DNA from: Iris pallida | Lineage: Eukaryota; Streptophyta; Magnoliopsida; Asparagales; Iridaceae | Length of the DNA: 64,000 nucleotides | Assembly: GCA_029216955.1 (NCBI GenBank) | Contig: JANAVB010015600.1 | Span: 35,416,346 to 35,480,345 of the forward strand | Direction of reading: 5' to 3' | Notes under the pieces: model-generated | Told to the model about the DNA's origin: nothing | Database searches by the model: none | The model's input: the letters and a program-made list of their open reading frames with translations, nothing else | Position numbers and translations under genes: made by a program | Shown here: positions 1-13,179 of the stretch, in pieces | Numbering within the stretch: the stretch's first letter is position 1 | Layout of the letters: every line of letters starts with the position of its first letter

Positions 1-1734
1 AAATAACGTATAAGCTGTCAAGACATAGGAGTTACTACTACAAGCCATCAGTCAATCCTAGGTCAAACGATTCTAGGTATCTCAATCACAAGCAAATATA
101 CAAAGTGCAAGAAGTATGATCATCTGACATACAATAGTAAAGCGTCCCAAACCATATATATATGGATGATCATGAAGCCAGTCATACAAAATAGAGAACT
201 AGCAAGAGTAATAGTCATACATGATAAGCTCTAGCTATAGTCTAGAATATGCACATCATGTTTTAGTCCTGTAGGCTACATGTCAAGATCCCAAAACACG
301 AGCTAAACACGTGCTCGGAGGCTAAACGCCACAAAAGAATAATATATATAACTAGTAGGAGAATGATATAAGAAACCCACTAAGGTACTCTGGTGCTCCG
401 GGTAGTCACCGCCGAGTAGATGGTACGGAAGATCCTTCGGGCTCTTCTATCAGATCTGGCCAAACAAAACCGGTGGAGTCAGACCCCCAATAGCAAGTAC
501 CACAAAGGAAGCCAAACTTATGAACTAAAACCAGCAATAACTAACATAACAACAGATAGAGACAGAAATAAGTAAATGCGAATCGAGATTCGTGCACTAT
601 CAATGCACTTATCCCGAAAATAGAAAAGACAATAAGTAAAGCATCATATGACGTAAAGTATTTAACATGTGACATATTGTAAAGTGTAGCCATGTTAAGT
701 AAACGGAAGCTCGAGAATATATGAAATCAATTGGTTATGAAAGCATGTGAGGTAGCCGGGTCATGAGAGCATAGTGACTTAGCATGGGGATCATGTATAG
801 CCTGTGAGATAACTGAACATGTGAGCATGTGAGATAACTAGGACATGAGAGCACGTGAGAACTATATAGAATGACAATGATAAGATGACTTAGGAACTAT
901 TCCGGAAGCCAAGTTATAACCCGTAAATCAAACAAGGACCGGAGTTATAACCCTTCTCATGAACAGAACTTAGCCTCTAATCATTTATCGACAAAAGTAA
1001 AGCATAACCATAATATACTAAAATAAACATACGGACACTGCCTAGACAAAACTAGACTGGACTAGACTCCATCCATCAATCACGGCCAAGCAATGAGTAC
1101 GGCTTGATACTTTAACTAACTAGGGTTATCACAAACCTAGTTACTAACAAGATGCAATGAGATGTTCCCATAGTCACAAGCCCTGCAGTCTATCCAGGTT
1201 ATCCAGGCGAAAGTTACAAGAGAATTTATAGTAGATACATCGCCCAGGAGACAAACGTATCCCACATACATATAATAGCGGGTACATCGCCCAGAAGACA
1301 AATGTACCCTTAAGAGAGTTATTAGGTAGCTTGAATGGGACAACACATGACAGTGTACTGGAAATGTGCCCTACTCGTCGACAGGCTACAAGTCCACTGG
1401 AGGCGCCCAGATAACGGGATTGCATGTAACTGGAAAATCTCTCTATATAAACTACTTGATCAATCTAGTCATTAACCTAGTCAGATTCGTTATGAATTCC
1501 TGACCGTGGTAACCAGGAATTCATGTCCTAGACATGATGCAGACGAGACATGTAGCTTGTTCACGCATACACAATAAATTCAACTACGGTGTCCAGAAAA
1601 GAGTTATCTTAGCAAGAGATGAATAGCCGTCGCAACAGCATCTTGATTACACATGTCATGTTTAGGTTACTTGTCATGTCAAAAGTACTTATCGGGAGTG
1701 CGCCTCGACGGACCACTATCATGTAAAGCAAAGA
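1..1734 (-). mobile_element. LTR of element L, first segment (left end outside window)
   Basis: This segment aligns along its length with the left part of the B LTR at 37865-39480. Shared landmarks include 'CTACAAGCCA' near 38-47, 'CACGTGCTCGG' near 310, the 'AAACAAGGACCGG' block near 928 and the 'CAATCACGGCCAA' block near 1076. By that alignment about 80 bp of the LTR lie outside the window. The LTR resumes at 6088 after solo LTR A1 and again at 19584 after element C. Its sense direction is minus, because a minus-strand polypurine tract follows the far end at 20296. It contains no gene; the short ORFs are incidental. Confidence 0.8.
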
Positions 1735-2084
1735 TGTAACACCCCAGTTCCAAAATACGTAGGACTAAGTACGTAGACATGCCAGCTGTATACATACGAA
1801 GTATATGGACCTTGTATGTATACATAAGCTGTAAAATATAATAAACCACAACTAACTAATCTCATCCACGAAATAAGGAAATAAAAGATATCATATAATG
1901 AATCTTGGTACAATATGTTGGGTGGAGACACATCCACTACCAACCAAAATAAAAAAGGAAGAAGTACATGATATACAAAAGGACTAAGTGGAAGTAGTAA
2001 GGAGGAACCAAGTCACGTCATCTTCGAATAAATGGAGAAGACCACGACCTCGGCTAGAATACTTGCGGAAGACATGAACACACA

Positions 2085-2112
2085 CCTGGAGAGATCACCA
2101 AGTCCTCAGAGG
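2085..2112 (-). promoter_or_regulatory. Conserved LTR box, A1 copy
   Basis: This is a 28 bp block of the form CCTGRAGAGATCACC-ARGTCCTCAGAGG. It recurs in LTRs A2, A3, D and E (see findings). It lies 350 bp from the terminus at 1735. Function is unknown; conservation across families is what is seen. Confidence 0.6.
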
Positions 2113-2793
2113 GACGTAACAAGATACAGAAAGAACATGCTAATATGAACTGTCAAAATAATAAAATAATACACAAAAGACTGACCTAGACACAAATATG
2201 CAAAGGGAATGCTAACCATCTATTGTGCAATTTAGAGGACAACTTTCATGCGCATGGATGGGATTTAGGCTACATGTACGTAACTGGCATCCAGTCATCC
2301 GTATCCATCCGTAACGTCCAAAACGTCAGAGGGCATCTGCAAATATAAATCGCCACAGTTCCATCCGGAGACTGTGGTTTACCTGTTTGGATTCCCATAC
2401 GCACTAGCGACTGTCCTCTCCCAATATTTCCCATACTGACCAAGTCATGTCCATGACCCGCCCAGTTTTGTAACTGCTCGAGTCTCTATACCTTAATCGT
2501 AGCAGTTACGATCTATCCGTCACACGACAATAGAGATGGCCAGTCCATAAGTCGTGCCCCTAGCAAACTGTCTCAAACCGTGTAGTGTGTGTGTCATGGC
2601 CAAGGAGATATAAGGATATCCCCCAACAAGAAGGTAGTCCGCTAAAACTAAGTCATGCATAAAATAAAAGTAAAACGACTAATAGAGTCGCTTGCACACA
2701 AGTGTGGCTTGGACGCACAGTTTATAACAATTAAAAATAACAAATATAAAACAAAGTAGATAATGCGAAAAATAAATAATATGACAGTTAATT

Positions 2794-2810
2794 AGCAAGG
2801 TATACTTGCC
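2794..2810. promoter_or_regulatory. Conserved LTR palindrome, A1 copy
   Basis: AGCAAGGTATACTTGCC, a one-base variant of the GGCAAG-n5-CTTGCC palindrome found in LTRs D, E and L. It starts 709 bp to the right of the 2085 box. Confidence 0.6.
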
Positions 2811-3681
2811 TGGTAGCGACACCTGGTGTGCTGCGATGATCAATGTAGCACAAAATATAATCTCGATGTTACAACTACGCAAGACGGACTCCATTGATGG
2901 CACGGACTGTTCCATTGGGTCCAGAAAGGTCAACTTAGTTATGTTTGACATAAAGAAGTCCAAAATTTGCGAGGGGATAGGAATAATGAGCATAGTCATG
3001 GACGAAAGGATAAAGAAAATTTGATAAATAATATATATGATTTTTAGAAAACTAATTATAATCTTTGAAAACTATATTTACTAGTAAAAAAATTTGTTAA
3101 ACAATTGAAAATAGCAGAATAAATCGATTTAAGCTTAAACCCAAGTTTGTATAGCTATGCTTATAAATAGAAACTAAACTTCATAAACAAAGATATATAT
3201 ATATTTTTAAACTAATTATTCAGAAATATTAATAACTCATTTAGGCCAAAACTACATCTTTGTCAAATGGGAATTTTAGGTCAGAGCTATGGTTTTTTTA
3301 TTAGTAAAAATAATATTTGATAAGTACTTAAAAATAAGGAAAATTTTATTTAGGCTAAAACTATATTTTGATATAAAAATAAATTATTATGAATATATAT
3401 TAAGGTTACCATTTGTTTGGATGAAAATAGCCAGAATATTGTAGTAAGATATTATTATTTTTAAGTAAAAAAAATCATACTTTAAATAATACCGTAACAT
3501 AATTTAGAGATATAACAATATTTAATATTACAAAAAACTTAGTAAAACCAATGGATTTAGTATAACCATAATAGTATATATATATATATTTAAATAAAGT
3601 CCTGCAGGAAATAAAAATAGCTTTTAAAATATATTAACCAGACTATCTAACAGTAATAATAACATTAGTAGTAGTAATAAT

Positions 3682-3718
<37 letters not shown>

Positions 3719-5095
3719 TCCAAAAATATCCTTTCTCCTTGAGGGAATGAGACCTCACAGAACATTAAAATGGAAAACCAAAGAGGATCAAACAAGAGAA
3801 CCAACAGCTTTTACAGCTATTCCGTGTGTAAAGGGGTTTTGAAGGAAAAACTTTATTAGAGAGCAGGAAGAGAGAGAAAAGAGAGGAGAGTGAGAACAAG
3901 TGTGAGAGAGAAAGAACAAGCTGAAGAAGAGGAGGGTGAGAGCCGACCAAGCGTACGACTGTGGAAGCGGCGGAGGAAGCCGAACGACGCGCGCGCGGCG
4001 AGGCGGAGTTCGCAGCGGCGCTGGCAATTCCGGGGAGGATAAGCGGCGGGAAAAAGGGGTTTCGACGACCGGTGGTCTAGAGCGCGGCAGAGGAGGGATA
4101 TCGAGGGAGAGAGATTGGGACTCTCGCCGGTGCTCGGTCGGAGACGCACGTCGGAGTCACCGGCGTGTTGCTAGTGGAGGCGCCGGAGGAAGACACGGGA
4201 GATGGAAGAAGACGGAAGACAGCGGCGCAATAGGCGACAGCAGGTGACGGCGGATGCTATGAAGCTTGCCGGAGGGGGTGGGTTCGCCTGACGGCTCCGG
4301 GCGGCGCTGAGAGGCGGTTTTGCCCAGCCCGGTTGCTGTGGATCCAGACGGTGACACAACGCGCGGTGGCTGCGGAGGACGGCTCGTCGGCGGTCAAGGG
4401 TTTGTGCAGGACGTCGGAGGGAATCGTCGGCGTGGGGACAGGTCACGGCGAGGCGGCACGATTGGGGCCGATGCACGCATGCGCGGAGGCAGAGTTCTCG
4501 ATCCGTCGTTCACGAGCGGTGGAGGAGGCCAGGGCGGCAGGTGAGTAATGGTGGGGGTTTGTTTTAAATTTTTGGGAAATTTTGGTATGGAGATGTCGGT
4601 CACGGCGGGGTGGCCGGGTTCGACGGTGGTGGTGGTAATGGCAACGGTGGTGGTGATGACTGTTGTTGGGGTTTCGGGTCTACGACCAGTGGCCGAGGGT
4701 GGCCAGGATGCCGGGGTAGCAAGATCGGAACGGTGGTCGGGGTTATCGCGGTGAGGGCAGGGTGGTGATGGATGGTGGTGGGGTCGAAGCATCTCGACAT
4801 GGAAGCGTGGTTGTGGCGGAGCGGCCTGAGAAGGCAGCGGTCGGGCGTGGCAGCCATCGGCTGGAGATGGGCTGCGGCTAGGTTATATTAAGGTTAGGAT
4901 TTGGTGGAGACGGGTGTGAGATGGTTGCGTCGGTGATGACGGTGTCGCTGATGGAAGATGGTGACGGTGGCACCGTAGTAAATTTGGCGGAAAAGACGGG
5001 GTCGGGCCTTGCGGTGGACAAGATTTAGAATAGGATTAGGGTAGAAATTTTGTGTTGGGATGTGTCCTGCGAGACACGAGGAATTGAAGGGGTTG

Positions 5096-5116
5096 GTGTC
5101 CGGGACTGTCGGACAC
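5096..5116. other. LTR stem-loop, A1 copy
   Basis: GTGTCCG and CGGACAC arms are separated by 7 bases. The paired A LTRs have CGTCCG/CGGACG at the same place, so a T-A pair here corresponds to a C-G pair there. In the sense (minus) direction it lies in the probable 5' leader. Confidence 0.5.
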
Positions 5117-6082
5117 GGAGAAACCATGTATTTGTACAAAAAAAATATAGTGGATGGGAGGGTGATCGGGACACGGACACAATGCACAATCTTGGTTTGT
5201 GGAATTTGATTGTGGAGGAAACAATGGGGTGTCTCCCCTATATACAGGGTTGAGGAATTCTACTTGGATAAGGATTTAGACCCCTTTGGGATAATCTCAT
5301 CTTTAGTTTAAATTCATTCAAAAAAAATTCAAATCAATTTAAATCTAATTTACATTCAATTAAATCTAAATCCATCATAATACAGATAATTCACATATTT
5401 ATTCTAAATCGAACTTTAAAACCAAATCGATCAACTCCAAATTTGATATAAGTATAGATAGACTTTTCTTTAATCAACAAAATCCAATTATTATTTAAAT
5501 TACCAAAATAAATTTCAAAATATCTTTTTGATAAATAATAGAAATAATTAATTTCGAAAATTAGAATAAATATTTTTAAATAGTAATAGAAAATATCTTT
5601 AAAATACATTTTTAATAATTTAGATAAAACAATTTCGAAAATAAACATAAATATTCAAATATTTAAAATACCTTCTTGCTAAATAATTTATTATAAATAA
5701 TAAAAATTAATTTTGAAAATATACATGAAATAATTTTCATGTGCTTTACACGAGTAGAATATTCACATAAATCTAGTTTTCTAAATTACCACTATTAAAA
5801 TAAGATAGCATTTTATAAATAAATAAAATAATAAGTTTTGGCAACCTCGATAGATACTTTTCACAACTTTTAATACAATAATTATTATATATATTATTTT
5901 GAAACCATCACCGATAATAAAATCAAAAACATTTTTCTAAAAATATGTACCTCGCACATATTCGCACTGGACGAGTAAATACGAAAAACGCAAATTCCCG
6001 CACGACGTACAATACAACTATGCGACGTATAAATAAAAAAAAATCAGTACAACAAATATAGTAGAAATTTAGAGGTTTTACA

Positions 6083-6240
6083 AAAGAAGTGACCTGTAAC
6101 ATGAGTGCACCACAACGGGCCACTATCTAGATTAAGCAAAGAAGTGACGTGTAGCATGAGTGCACCACAACGGGCCACCATCTAGGCAAAGATGAGACAT
6201 GTAACGTGAGTGCATCACAACGGTCCACTTTCATGTAAGC
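6083..6240. repeat. Tandem repeat in LTR L, three ~53 bp copies
   Basis: Copies start near 6083, 6138 and 6188. Each carries AAAGAnG...GTGAGTGCAnCACAAC-GGnCCAC or a close variant. A fourth, diverged copy lies before the A1 insertion (about 1695-1734). A1 inserted in the AAAGA that begins a repeat unit. Confidence 0.7.
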
Positions 6241-7105
6241 AAATTATAGACGTAAGGATAGTACGTAAGAAAGATCTTGATAAAATGGCACATCATAAGA
6301 TATAAGAAGGAATAGATAAAAGTAGCTACTTGGCATAAAACAATAATTGAATCTGTGCCAGTGTTGACTGTATAAAGGGTGTACAATCATTCTTTAACTG
6401 TACAAGATCATCAAATAATATTAAGAAATTCATTTGTTAAAAAAATATCAGGTACGACCAAATGCAGAAAATATGACAAAAGATCAAGAACTATGATTGG
6501 AATTATCAATCACATATGAACTCTAATTAAGGTAAAACAAGAAGATTCTCGAAGCCAAGACAAAGACCTACAACTTTTATGTTTGAGGTTTTCAAGATTT
6601 TAACTACAAAACAGCTTAAACAGTCAAAAATAGTCAAAACAGCCATGCTAAGATCGGGTCAAAGCTCAAGGTACATGCATATAACATGACATATAAACCA
6701 TTGCAAGAAAGAAGATGCATGGGGGTAGGTGCACCACAAGGATGCCTAGGCAAGCTTGGGCACCTAGGCAGAGATACACCTAAGCACTAGTGTCTCCTAG
6801 GCAGCAACGGAAGCCTGGACCAAGGTGGCGCATGGCCGAAGACAGGCGCATGGCCAGTTGAGGCGCAAGGCCAGACTGGGCGCATGGCCATGAGACGCTG
6901 GATCATCGTGGGCGCCAAGGCCAATATGGGCGCCTAGGCCTTGATGACCAGAGGGGAGGGGTGCATCACACTGGGTGCCTAAGCACCCGTGAGCGCAAGG
7001 GGGAAAAAGGGTGCCAGGGCGTGCATGGCGCCTGGGCCAAACTAGGCGCATCACATTGGCGCCTAAGCACCGTGAGCGCAAAGGGGAAAAGGGGGTGCTA
7101 GGGCA
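6088..7105 (-). mobile_element. LTR of element L, second segment
   Basis: This continues the LTR interrupted at 1734 and corresponds to B LTR 39480-39640 and beyond (for example the block 'CAAGACAAAGACCTACAACTT' near 6560 against the 'AAGATCTACCACTTTCATG' block of B near 39545). The last 390 bp (6720-7105) are a GC-rich degenerate array of GGCGCATGGCC / GGCACCTAGGC units. It occupies the position of the B minisatellite but has a different unit. No gene is seen. Confidence 0.75.
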
Positions 7106-8409
7106 CGCAGTGTAATGCCCCGTTCCGCATGGTGCATTACGATGAGTCGTTGACTCGAAGAGTTGCGTTGAACCGATGAAGTATCGATGCGAATCGATGC
7201 AAGAGTTACGTTGGCCGAAGAAAAGCTTTGAGTCGATTGGAATCTATGAATCAAATCGATGCAAAGGATAAGTCCCATTTGAATAAGTACTGATTTTAGT
7301 TGATCTGGTGTGCAGGCTATGCTTTTGTGCTAGATTGTAAAGGATCGACATTTTGCCTTATTCGAGATAGTGTCCGCAAAACCAAATCGTCGCCTTACAA
7401 CAGATTGTGGTATGGGTACGGTAGGCTAAATCAGTCGAATAGTTCAATGGAATGTCTAAGTCAGAAGAGTTAGTCGTGCAACCAAGTTATGGAATCGAGC
7501 CGCTTCAACTCGGCGAAACGATAAGGCGTATCGACTTAAGGTGGACGGGTTCTTGACTCTCTCTTCCAACTCCTTCACGCTTAATAAAATGCATCCTTTG
7601 TATGCGATTATGGTGTTTGAGTTAGCGAGCGTGGCTCAGGCGATTAAAGGTCTTAGTATGTGTCAAACATTAAGAATAGAACATTGAATAATTAAAGCGA
7701 CGTACATCAAGTGCATAGGTCGCGGTAGGGCGGTGATGGTAGAACATTGAAAGGCAATATCGAGATATGCATCACGTGTATGACTCCGAGAACATTAAAC
7801 ACTAGGTCTAGAACATTGATTATGGCGTTAAGTGTGCCCTCGTGCACGGAAGCTACGAAATGACTAAGTAACGTACGGAACTGCTGTTATGCAAATAACT
7901 TATGAATGGAACGCGTTGAGTATGAGTACGAGAAGTCTAAGCCGTTGGGCGTCGTGCATTAATACGAACGTGTTGGGGCATAATGCCAATGGAACTTGAG
8001 ATAGAGATGACAGAATATGTTTATGGAATGTGAATGTATTTACGGAACGTGAATATGTTTACAGAACGGATTATGTTTATGGAATGTGAGATTGGTTGGA
8101 ATGATATGATTTATTTGCTATGGCACGTATTGCATGGTCAATGGACTCGGATGGCCCGTGCACGGGTGCGGCTTCCCTCAGACGGTTACGACCGGGGCAC
8201 CGTGATTGTTCAGCTTAGGAGGGAATTATATATGGTATTCATGGTACACATCATTAAGACGGGTTACGACCGGCCAGTGTTGTGATAAGCTATGATATCA
8301 GAAAGTTTGGGATCCTTCATATACTGGGCTAGCAACCCGTACTGGAGCGATCATAGGCTTACACATAATGATGCCAAGTCCATTACGGTATGAAACACCG
8401 TGACCTTCA

Positions 8410-8417
8410 TATAAATA
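8410..8417 (+). promoter_or_regulatory. TATA-like box in 5' LTR of C
   Basis: TATAAATA followed by GGGCCGG. The 3' LTR has TATATATA at the matching place. Assigned only by motif and position. Confidence 0.45.
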
Positions 8418-9177
8418 GGGCCGGTGGACTGAGATTAGAATTGGGTGCAGGTGCAGGGCCTTCCACCCTTATGCATATGTCTAAGTTTATGGTTGGTTGG
8501 TTTCGTGAATTGTATGATTGCTTATGTAAAGTTCTAACCATTGCAGACTAGGCAAAATAGGACGGAGACGAGCACGATCACTATATTTATGTTCAGATTA
8601 TGTCTAACTGTATCTGCTGAGGAACACGATGTTGGACACAGTTATATTAAGTTGTTATACATTAAATATTGCCATGAAACTGATCCTAAGGCTAAATAGA
8701 AAGATCACCAAATAATGTTGCATGTTTTACTAAATATACTTAGTGTTGGTTAGGTGCGAGTGGGTCTTGATCAGTGCAGCGAGGACGAAAGCACTAATTG
8801 TCATGACCCGCACCCGCTTTTCGGATACGAGGCGTATCCAAGTCCAGCCTACGTCGCAGTGTCGGCGGTAGAACGCTGTCTAGTATATACAAGTTACAGA
8901 AACTATGTCCAACAAGGTAATCTAGATCTCATCCACAGAAATTAAAGTCACATCCAAATCTAATAAATACAACTGAAATAAAGGACTGAATAATATAACT
9001 GAATTTCAAGTAGTTCAAGTCACGTCCGGTGGACACAAATCCACTACCAGTAGACGAAATAAAATAAGACAGGAACGATACAACTGAAACCAACTACACT
9101 AAACATCAACGCAACAATACCGTGATATGAATGCTGGCTCAATATTGCTCGTCTCCACCTGGCTCAAGTGCGGCTAA

Positions 9178-9205
9178 CCTGAAGAGATTATCAGGTCCTC
9201 AGAGG
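9178..9205 (-). promoter_or_regulatory. Conserved LTR box, D copy
   Basis: CCTGAAGAGAT-TAT-CAGGTCCTCAGAGG, differing by two bases from the A3 copy and by one from the E copy. It starts 380 bp from the LTR terminus. Confidence 0.65.
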
Positions 9206-9349
9206 ACTAGCAAGGTACATAAAACATGCCTACTAATATGACAGTAAATAACATGTGTGGAGGATAAGAACGGTGCCAGAAAGATATCTAAAATATGGAA
9301 ATGTAATACTAGACTTGGCTATCAATCAATCGATTAACCCCCATAGCTT

Positions 9350-9650
9350 GTAGTACAATGTAAGATACTCCCAATCTATAGTAGGTTTCGACTGTAGCAC
9401 AATACAAGATACTCTCAGTCAAGATTAGCCAAGTCTAGTATCGTTTTCCTCTCCTAAAGGAATAGAAGATCAAGAATACACCTATAAACTGTAGTACAAT
9501 ACAAGATACTCCCAATTTATAGTGTCGCAAGTCAAGTCAATCAATCAATATCAAGGTAGAAGAATCTGCTATAGGTCGTAGTACAATATAAGATACTCCC
9601 AATCTATAGTGTGTCTCAACTGTAGTACAATGCAAGATACTCCCAGTTAA
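9350..9650. repeat. Minisatellite in solo LTR D
   Basis: Five copies of a ~35 bp unit (GTAGTACAATACAAGATAC followed by TCCCAATCTATAGT or a variant) start near 9350, 9395, 9487, 9577 and 9620. Spacing is irregular (44-92 bp). It lies between the conserved box and the palindrome. Confidence 0.8.
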
Positions 9651-9869
9651 GAATAGTCAAGTGAAGAACAAGTTGTAGAACTGACAATTCTATCATACAA
9701 TACAATATCATGAAGAAGATTAATAGACAAGCAATATCGAATATTCTATACGTGCACGTAATCTAGAACAAGTAAGACAATCAAGGACACCAATCACAAT
9801 ATGGAAATCATGTGACGAGATGAAAAGAATACAATAGAAAGAAAAATAATGTAAATACTGTATATGTTC

Positions 9870-9886
9870 GGCAAGGTATACTTGCC
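9870..9886. promoter_or_regulatory. Conserved LTR palindrome, D copy
   Basis: GGCAAGGTATACTTGCC: perfect 6 bp arms around GTATA. The outer distance to the box at 9178 is 709 bp. Confidence 0.65.
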
Positions 9887-12800
9887 TGTGGTCCTGAGCT
9901 GTTGGCACGGGCTAAATGTGGAGTCAAAAGTCCAATGAACCTGTTTATAAATTAATAGAATCAATTTACAGTTCAGAGAGTACAAATGAGCCTATCCATT
10001 TGGTTATTAAGACTCTAGGTCAATTTCCAACCACTTTGGCTATTATTAGTAGGTTGGGCTAAGTTCACTAGACCTGTACCTATACTCTTATACTGCCAAG
10101 TGCAGGTTTTCCCTAACTGCTGCCTAATTCCCTTGCCTATTGTAGTTTGTATAACATGTACTCTACTATCCTAAATCCTTAAACTCACATGTATTCTACT
10201 AATACACATGTCACCTAGTTCATGTCATTCATGCACATGTATTCCCTATTCCTCTGTTCTTACAACCTGCTATCAAGAACTCCTATTATGCAGTTTCAGG
10301 GATGCGGAACATATGAGGACATGGTTCAGTCTCATACTCTTACATCCTATACTCCCTCAAGGCTGATACCAAGGGTCCACATCTTAGACTACCTAAAAAC
10401 TGACACTCCCTGCATTACTTGTTTGCTATTGCAACAAGTCCCTAGGTTGGACCAACATACACCCTTCCATACACTAATTCACCTGTAACTTAGCCTATTT
10501 GACCATACAGTTTTATACACCAGTATCTCACTCTGTTTTGTAATTGTTTACACAAGTGCTAACACTAGGTCTCCTATCTAATACATGTGCATAGGAACAC
10601 ATGTTCCTTACTGCTGCTAACTAGTGCTGTCCTGCAACATGTATGACTTCACCTATCCCTACACATCCCTTACCAGTATAGGCCTATTCTTACCTGTATG
10701 AGCTGCTCTGCAATAATGCAACCAGGGAAAGTAGCAATCTATATAACCTAGAGATCTGATCATCTCAAACCTGGCTGTGTGATACTCCTATTGCAAAGCC
10801 AAAGGAGATATCATACCAAGATTGAACCAAGGGACATATAGAACATTATGGACCGAACGATAGTATGGTAGATACAAGTCAACATCAAGAAGGAAGACTG
10901 GACTAAGTTATTTGGAACCAACCAAGGTCTAATATATACTATAGGAACAACTAAGAGGTATATAGGCCTAGACTTGACCACAGAACAAAGAATGCTCTGT
11001 AAGTAAATCAACCGAAGGTGGATATTAACATGAGCTGCAATGAATCTATTCAAGACTAGCGAGTTCAAAGTTGGAACAGACCAAATAACACATGTAAACT
11101 GAGTATCATTTTGAATGTCATGGTCATCCCATTTGACTAATAAGATGCAAACAGTCTAAACAAACTTTGGTTTCCCTACTTCATCACCAATAAAGCAACC
11201 ATGAATTCCTAACAAAGAGACAGCCATGACAAGTACAAGATATAGGAGGAGAAGGTGAACAAACCACAGCCTCACAGACTGACATTGATCACCAACCTTG
11301 ACATCATTTCTCAAGCTCATAGATCTATATTGAACTTCTGTAGCCTATATGTATATCCACTTTAAAGAGAGAGCTATTGAACTAAATAGAAGCACAAGAT
11401 ACTTACAGTTCTTGCAATACTTCTGAGAATGGCAGAACATAATATAATAAGGACTGAACTTACATTAGATGACATGACAGTTCGAGTGTGGTGATATGGC
11501 ACTCACAAGTACCCAGGCTTCTAGGTAGGTGAAATCTTTATTCTGCATACTGGTAGCCTTAATACCCCTTTGTTTTGTTTGTACACATTGGTCAAGTGCT
11601 TCCCTTCTCTAACTTCCCTGTACTTACCATAATGCTGGTACTCTGCTAAATTTTTCTGATACAGACCCATAGTCTATATACCTAGAGTACTAACGTACAC
11701 ACAGGTCAAGGTTAGTTTCTCTACCTGTGGCTATCAACCCAGACCCTTCATGTACTGCAACTAATGCATTAGGCTGGACTTTGTACCTAGGTAGGCTCAA
11801 CTGGTAACAAGAAGTAGGCTAAAAGCCACATGTGATTGGTATCCTAAAGTATAACAGATATCTTCCAAAGTGACTCCCAGTTAAAGTATAGGTTTAAAAA
11901 CTAAGTGGCTCTATGAATATGAGCTATCCACCCTAGGCTAATACCTCTGCCTACCCGACCCTACTCCTATTCTGCATCTCCTAATATCTATAGGTACAAG
12001 TCTGACCTGTCTAGGTGTAGAGTACAGACATTGAAAGTTTGGCCTACAATAGCTAAGTTTATCCTGTACAAGAATATGGTCTCTGTTGTACACCTCTTAT
12101 CTTATACTTTGGTGTCACATTGGTCACACTTCTGATAATTTAGTGTTTCCCCTTGATCAATCTACCTTTACTGCTCTGCCTATCTCTGGGGTCTGGTTCA
12201 GGGTCCTTAGTTCAATCCTGATATCCCCAGTCCCCACCAATCATGCCTACATTGATGTGTTAACACATACCCCAATTTCCAATTCTTATTACTGATTTGA
12301 ATAAATTTAGGTGGCTTATAGGTATTTCATACTGCTATGGTGATCTCTATGGCCATAAATGCAAAACAAGAATCCCTTGCTCCAGTAGTACTATTGTCCT
12401 AGGCTGCAGGCATTAGGACAGTCTACTCCTATAGCCATGACCCCCATATCCTTGTGAGGCACAGGACAAACCCCAGGATTTAGCCCCCTTGTCGTCCCAA
12501 TAGTAACCTAGTATAGACCTCAGGTGGATCTGTTACTAAGGTGTACCTTCCTTAATAACCTTCGATCTTAGGCTTATTATAAAACTTACATTATCCAATG
12601 TACACTATAACTTCATGTATCTGATACAGGGTCTAGTCTTCTTGTCTGCATCAATGTTCAGGGACTTCATATGTCTCTACCTAGGAATTTTATCAAGCAT
12701 CTACCAATCCTTCCCTTTCTAGCGTTTTGGTAAAAGAATTCAGTAACTGGCAATTCGAAGAGGGAAAGTACTCACCTTTCCTGAATAGAGTTCGATGTTT

Positions 12801-13080
12801 CCTGGCTCCTGTTCGAATGTCCTTTGCGGCATGGAAGATGTAGATGGTTAGGGTTTGGGGGGAAGGATGAACCTCTCGATTTTCTCATATATTTATATGC
12901 AATGTAGATAGGATCGAATCGATTTGGGATGGATTGAGATCCTGCTAAGGTTTTGCAGAGAGATCTCTCTAACACATATCTGTATATTCGAATGGGGTCG
13001 GTGGTATATTCAAAATTTTGGATATTATCACCAAGCCCCCTAGCAAACCGATTATTTACAAGCACATCCTCTAATGCAAG

Positions 13081-13082
<2 letters not shown>

Positions 13083-13134
<52 letters not shown>

Positions 13135-13146
13135 TCTATGATATAA

Positions 13147-13177
<31 letters not shown>

Positions 13178-13179
13178 TC
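13083..13179. repeat. (AT)n microsatellite near the end of solo LTR D
   Basis: Two AT runs (13083-13132 and about 13157-13178) are separated by a short A-rich spacer. Both are followed by ATCCTCTATGA, so the second is probably a slippage duplication of the first plus its flank. Confidence 0.9.

Larger units (their letters stand above)
1735..6082 (-). mobile_element. Solo LTR of family A (A1), 4348 bp
   Basis: It begins TGTAACACCCCAG and ends AGAGGTTTTACA, the same ends as the two LTRs of element A (27542-31876 and 35072-49945). It is flanked directly by the 5 bp duplication AAAGA (1730-1734 and 6083-6087), with no internal region, which is the signature of LTR-LTR recombination. It is more diverged from the paired A LTRs than they are from each other. 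It holds an AT-rich part, an (AAT)n tract near 3675-3716, a strongly GC-rich part near 3950-4900 with several spurious ORFs, and an AT-rich terminal kilobase. Sense is minus. Confidence 0.92.

Noticed and set aside
3856..4857. Several overlapping 65-132 codon Pro/Arg/Gly ORFs in the A1 GC-rich part; likewise 30195-31016, 36977-37829 and 51023-51585
   Set aside because: GC-rich sequence is open in many frames on both strands; lies inside LTRs; copies do not keep the same frames.
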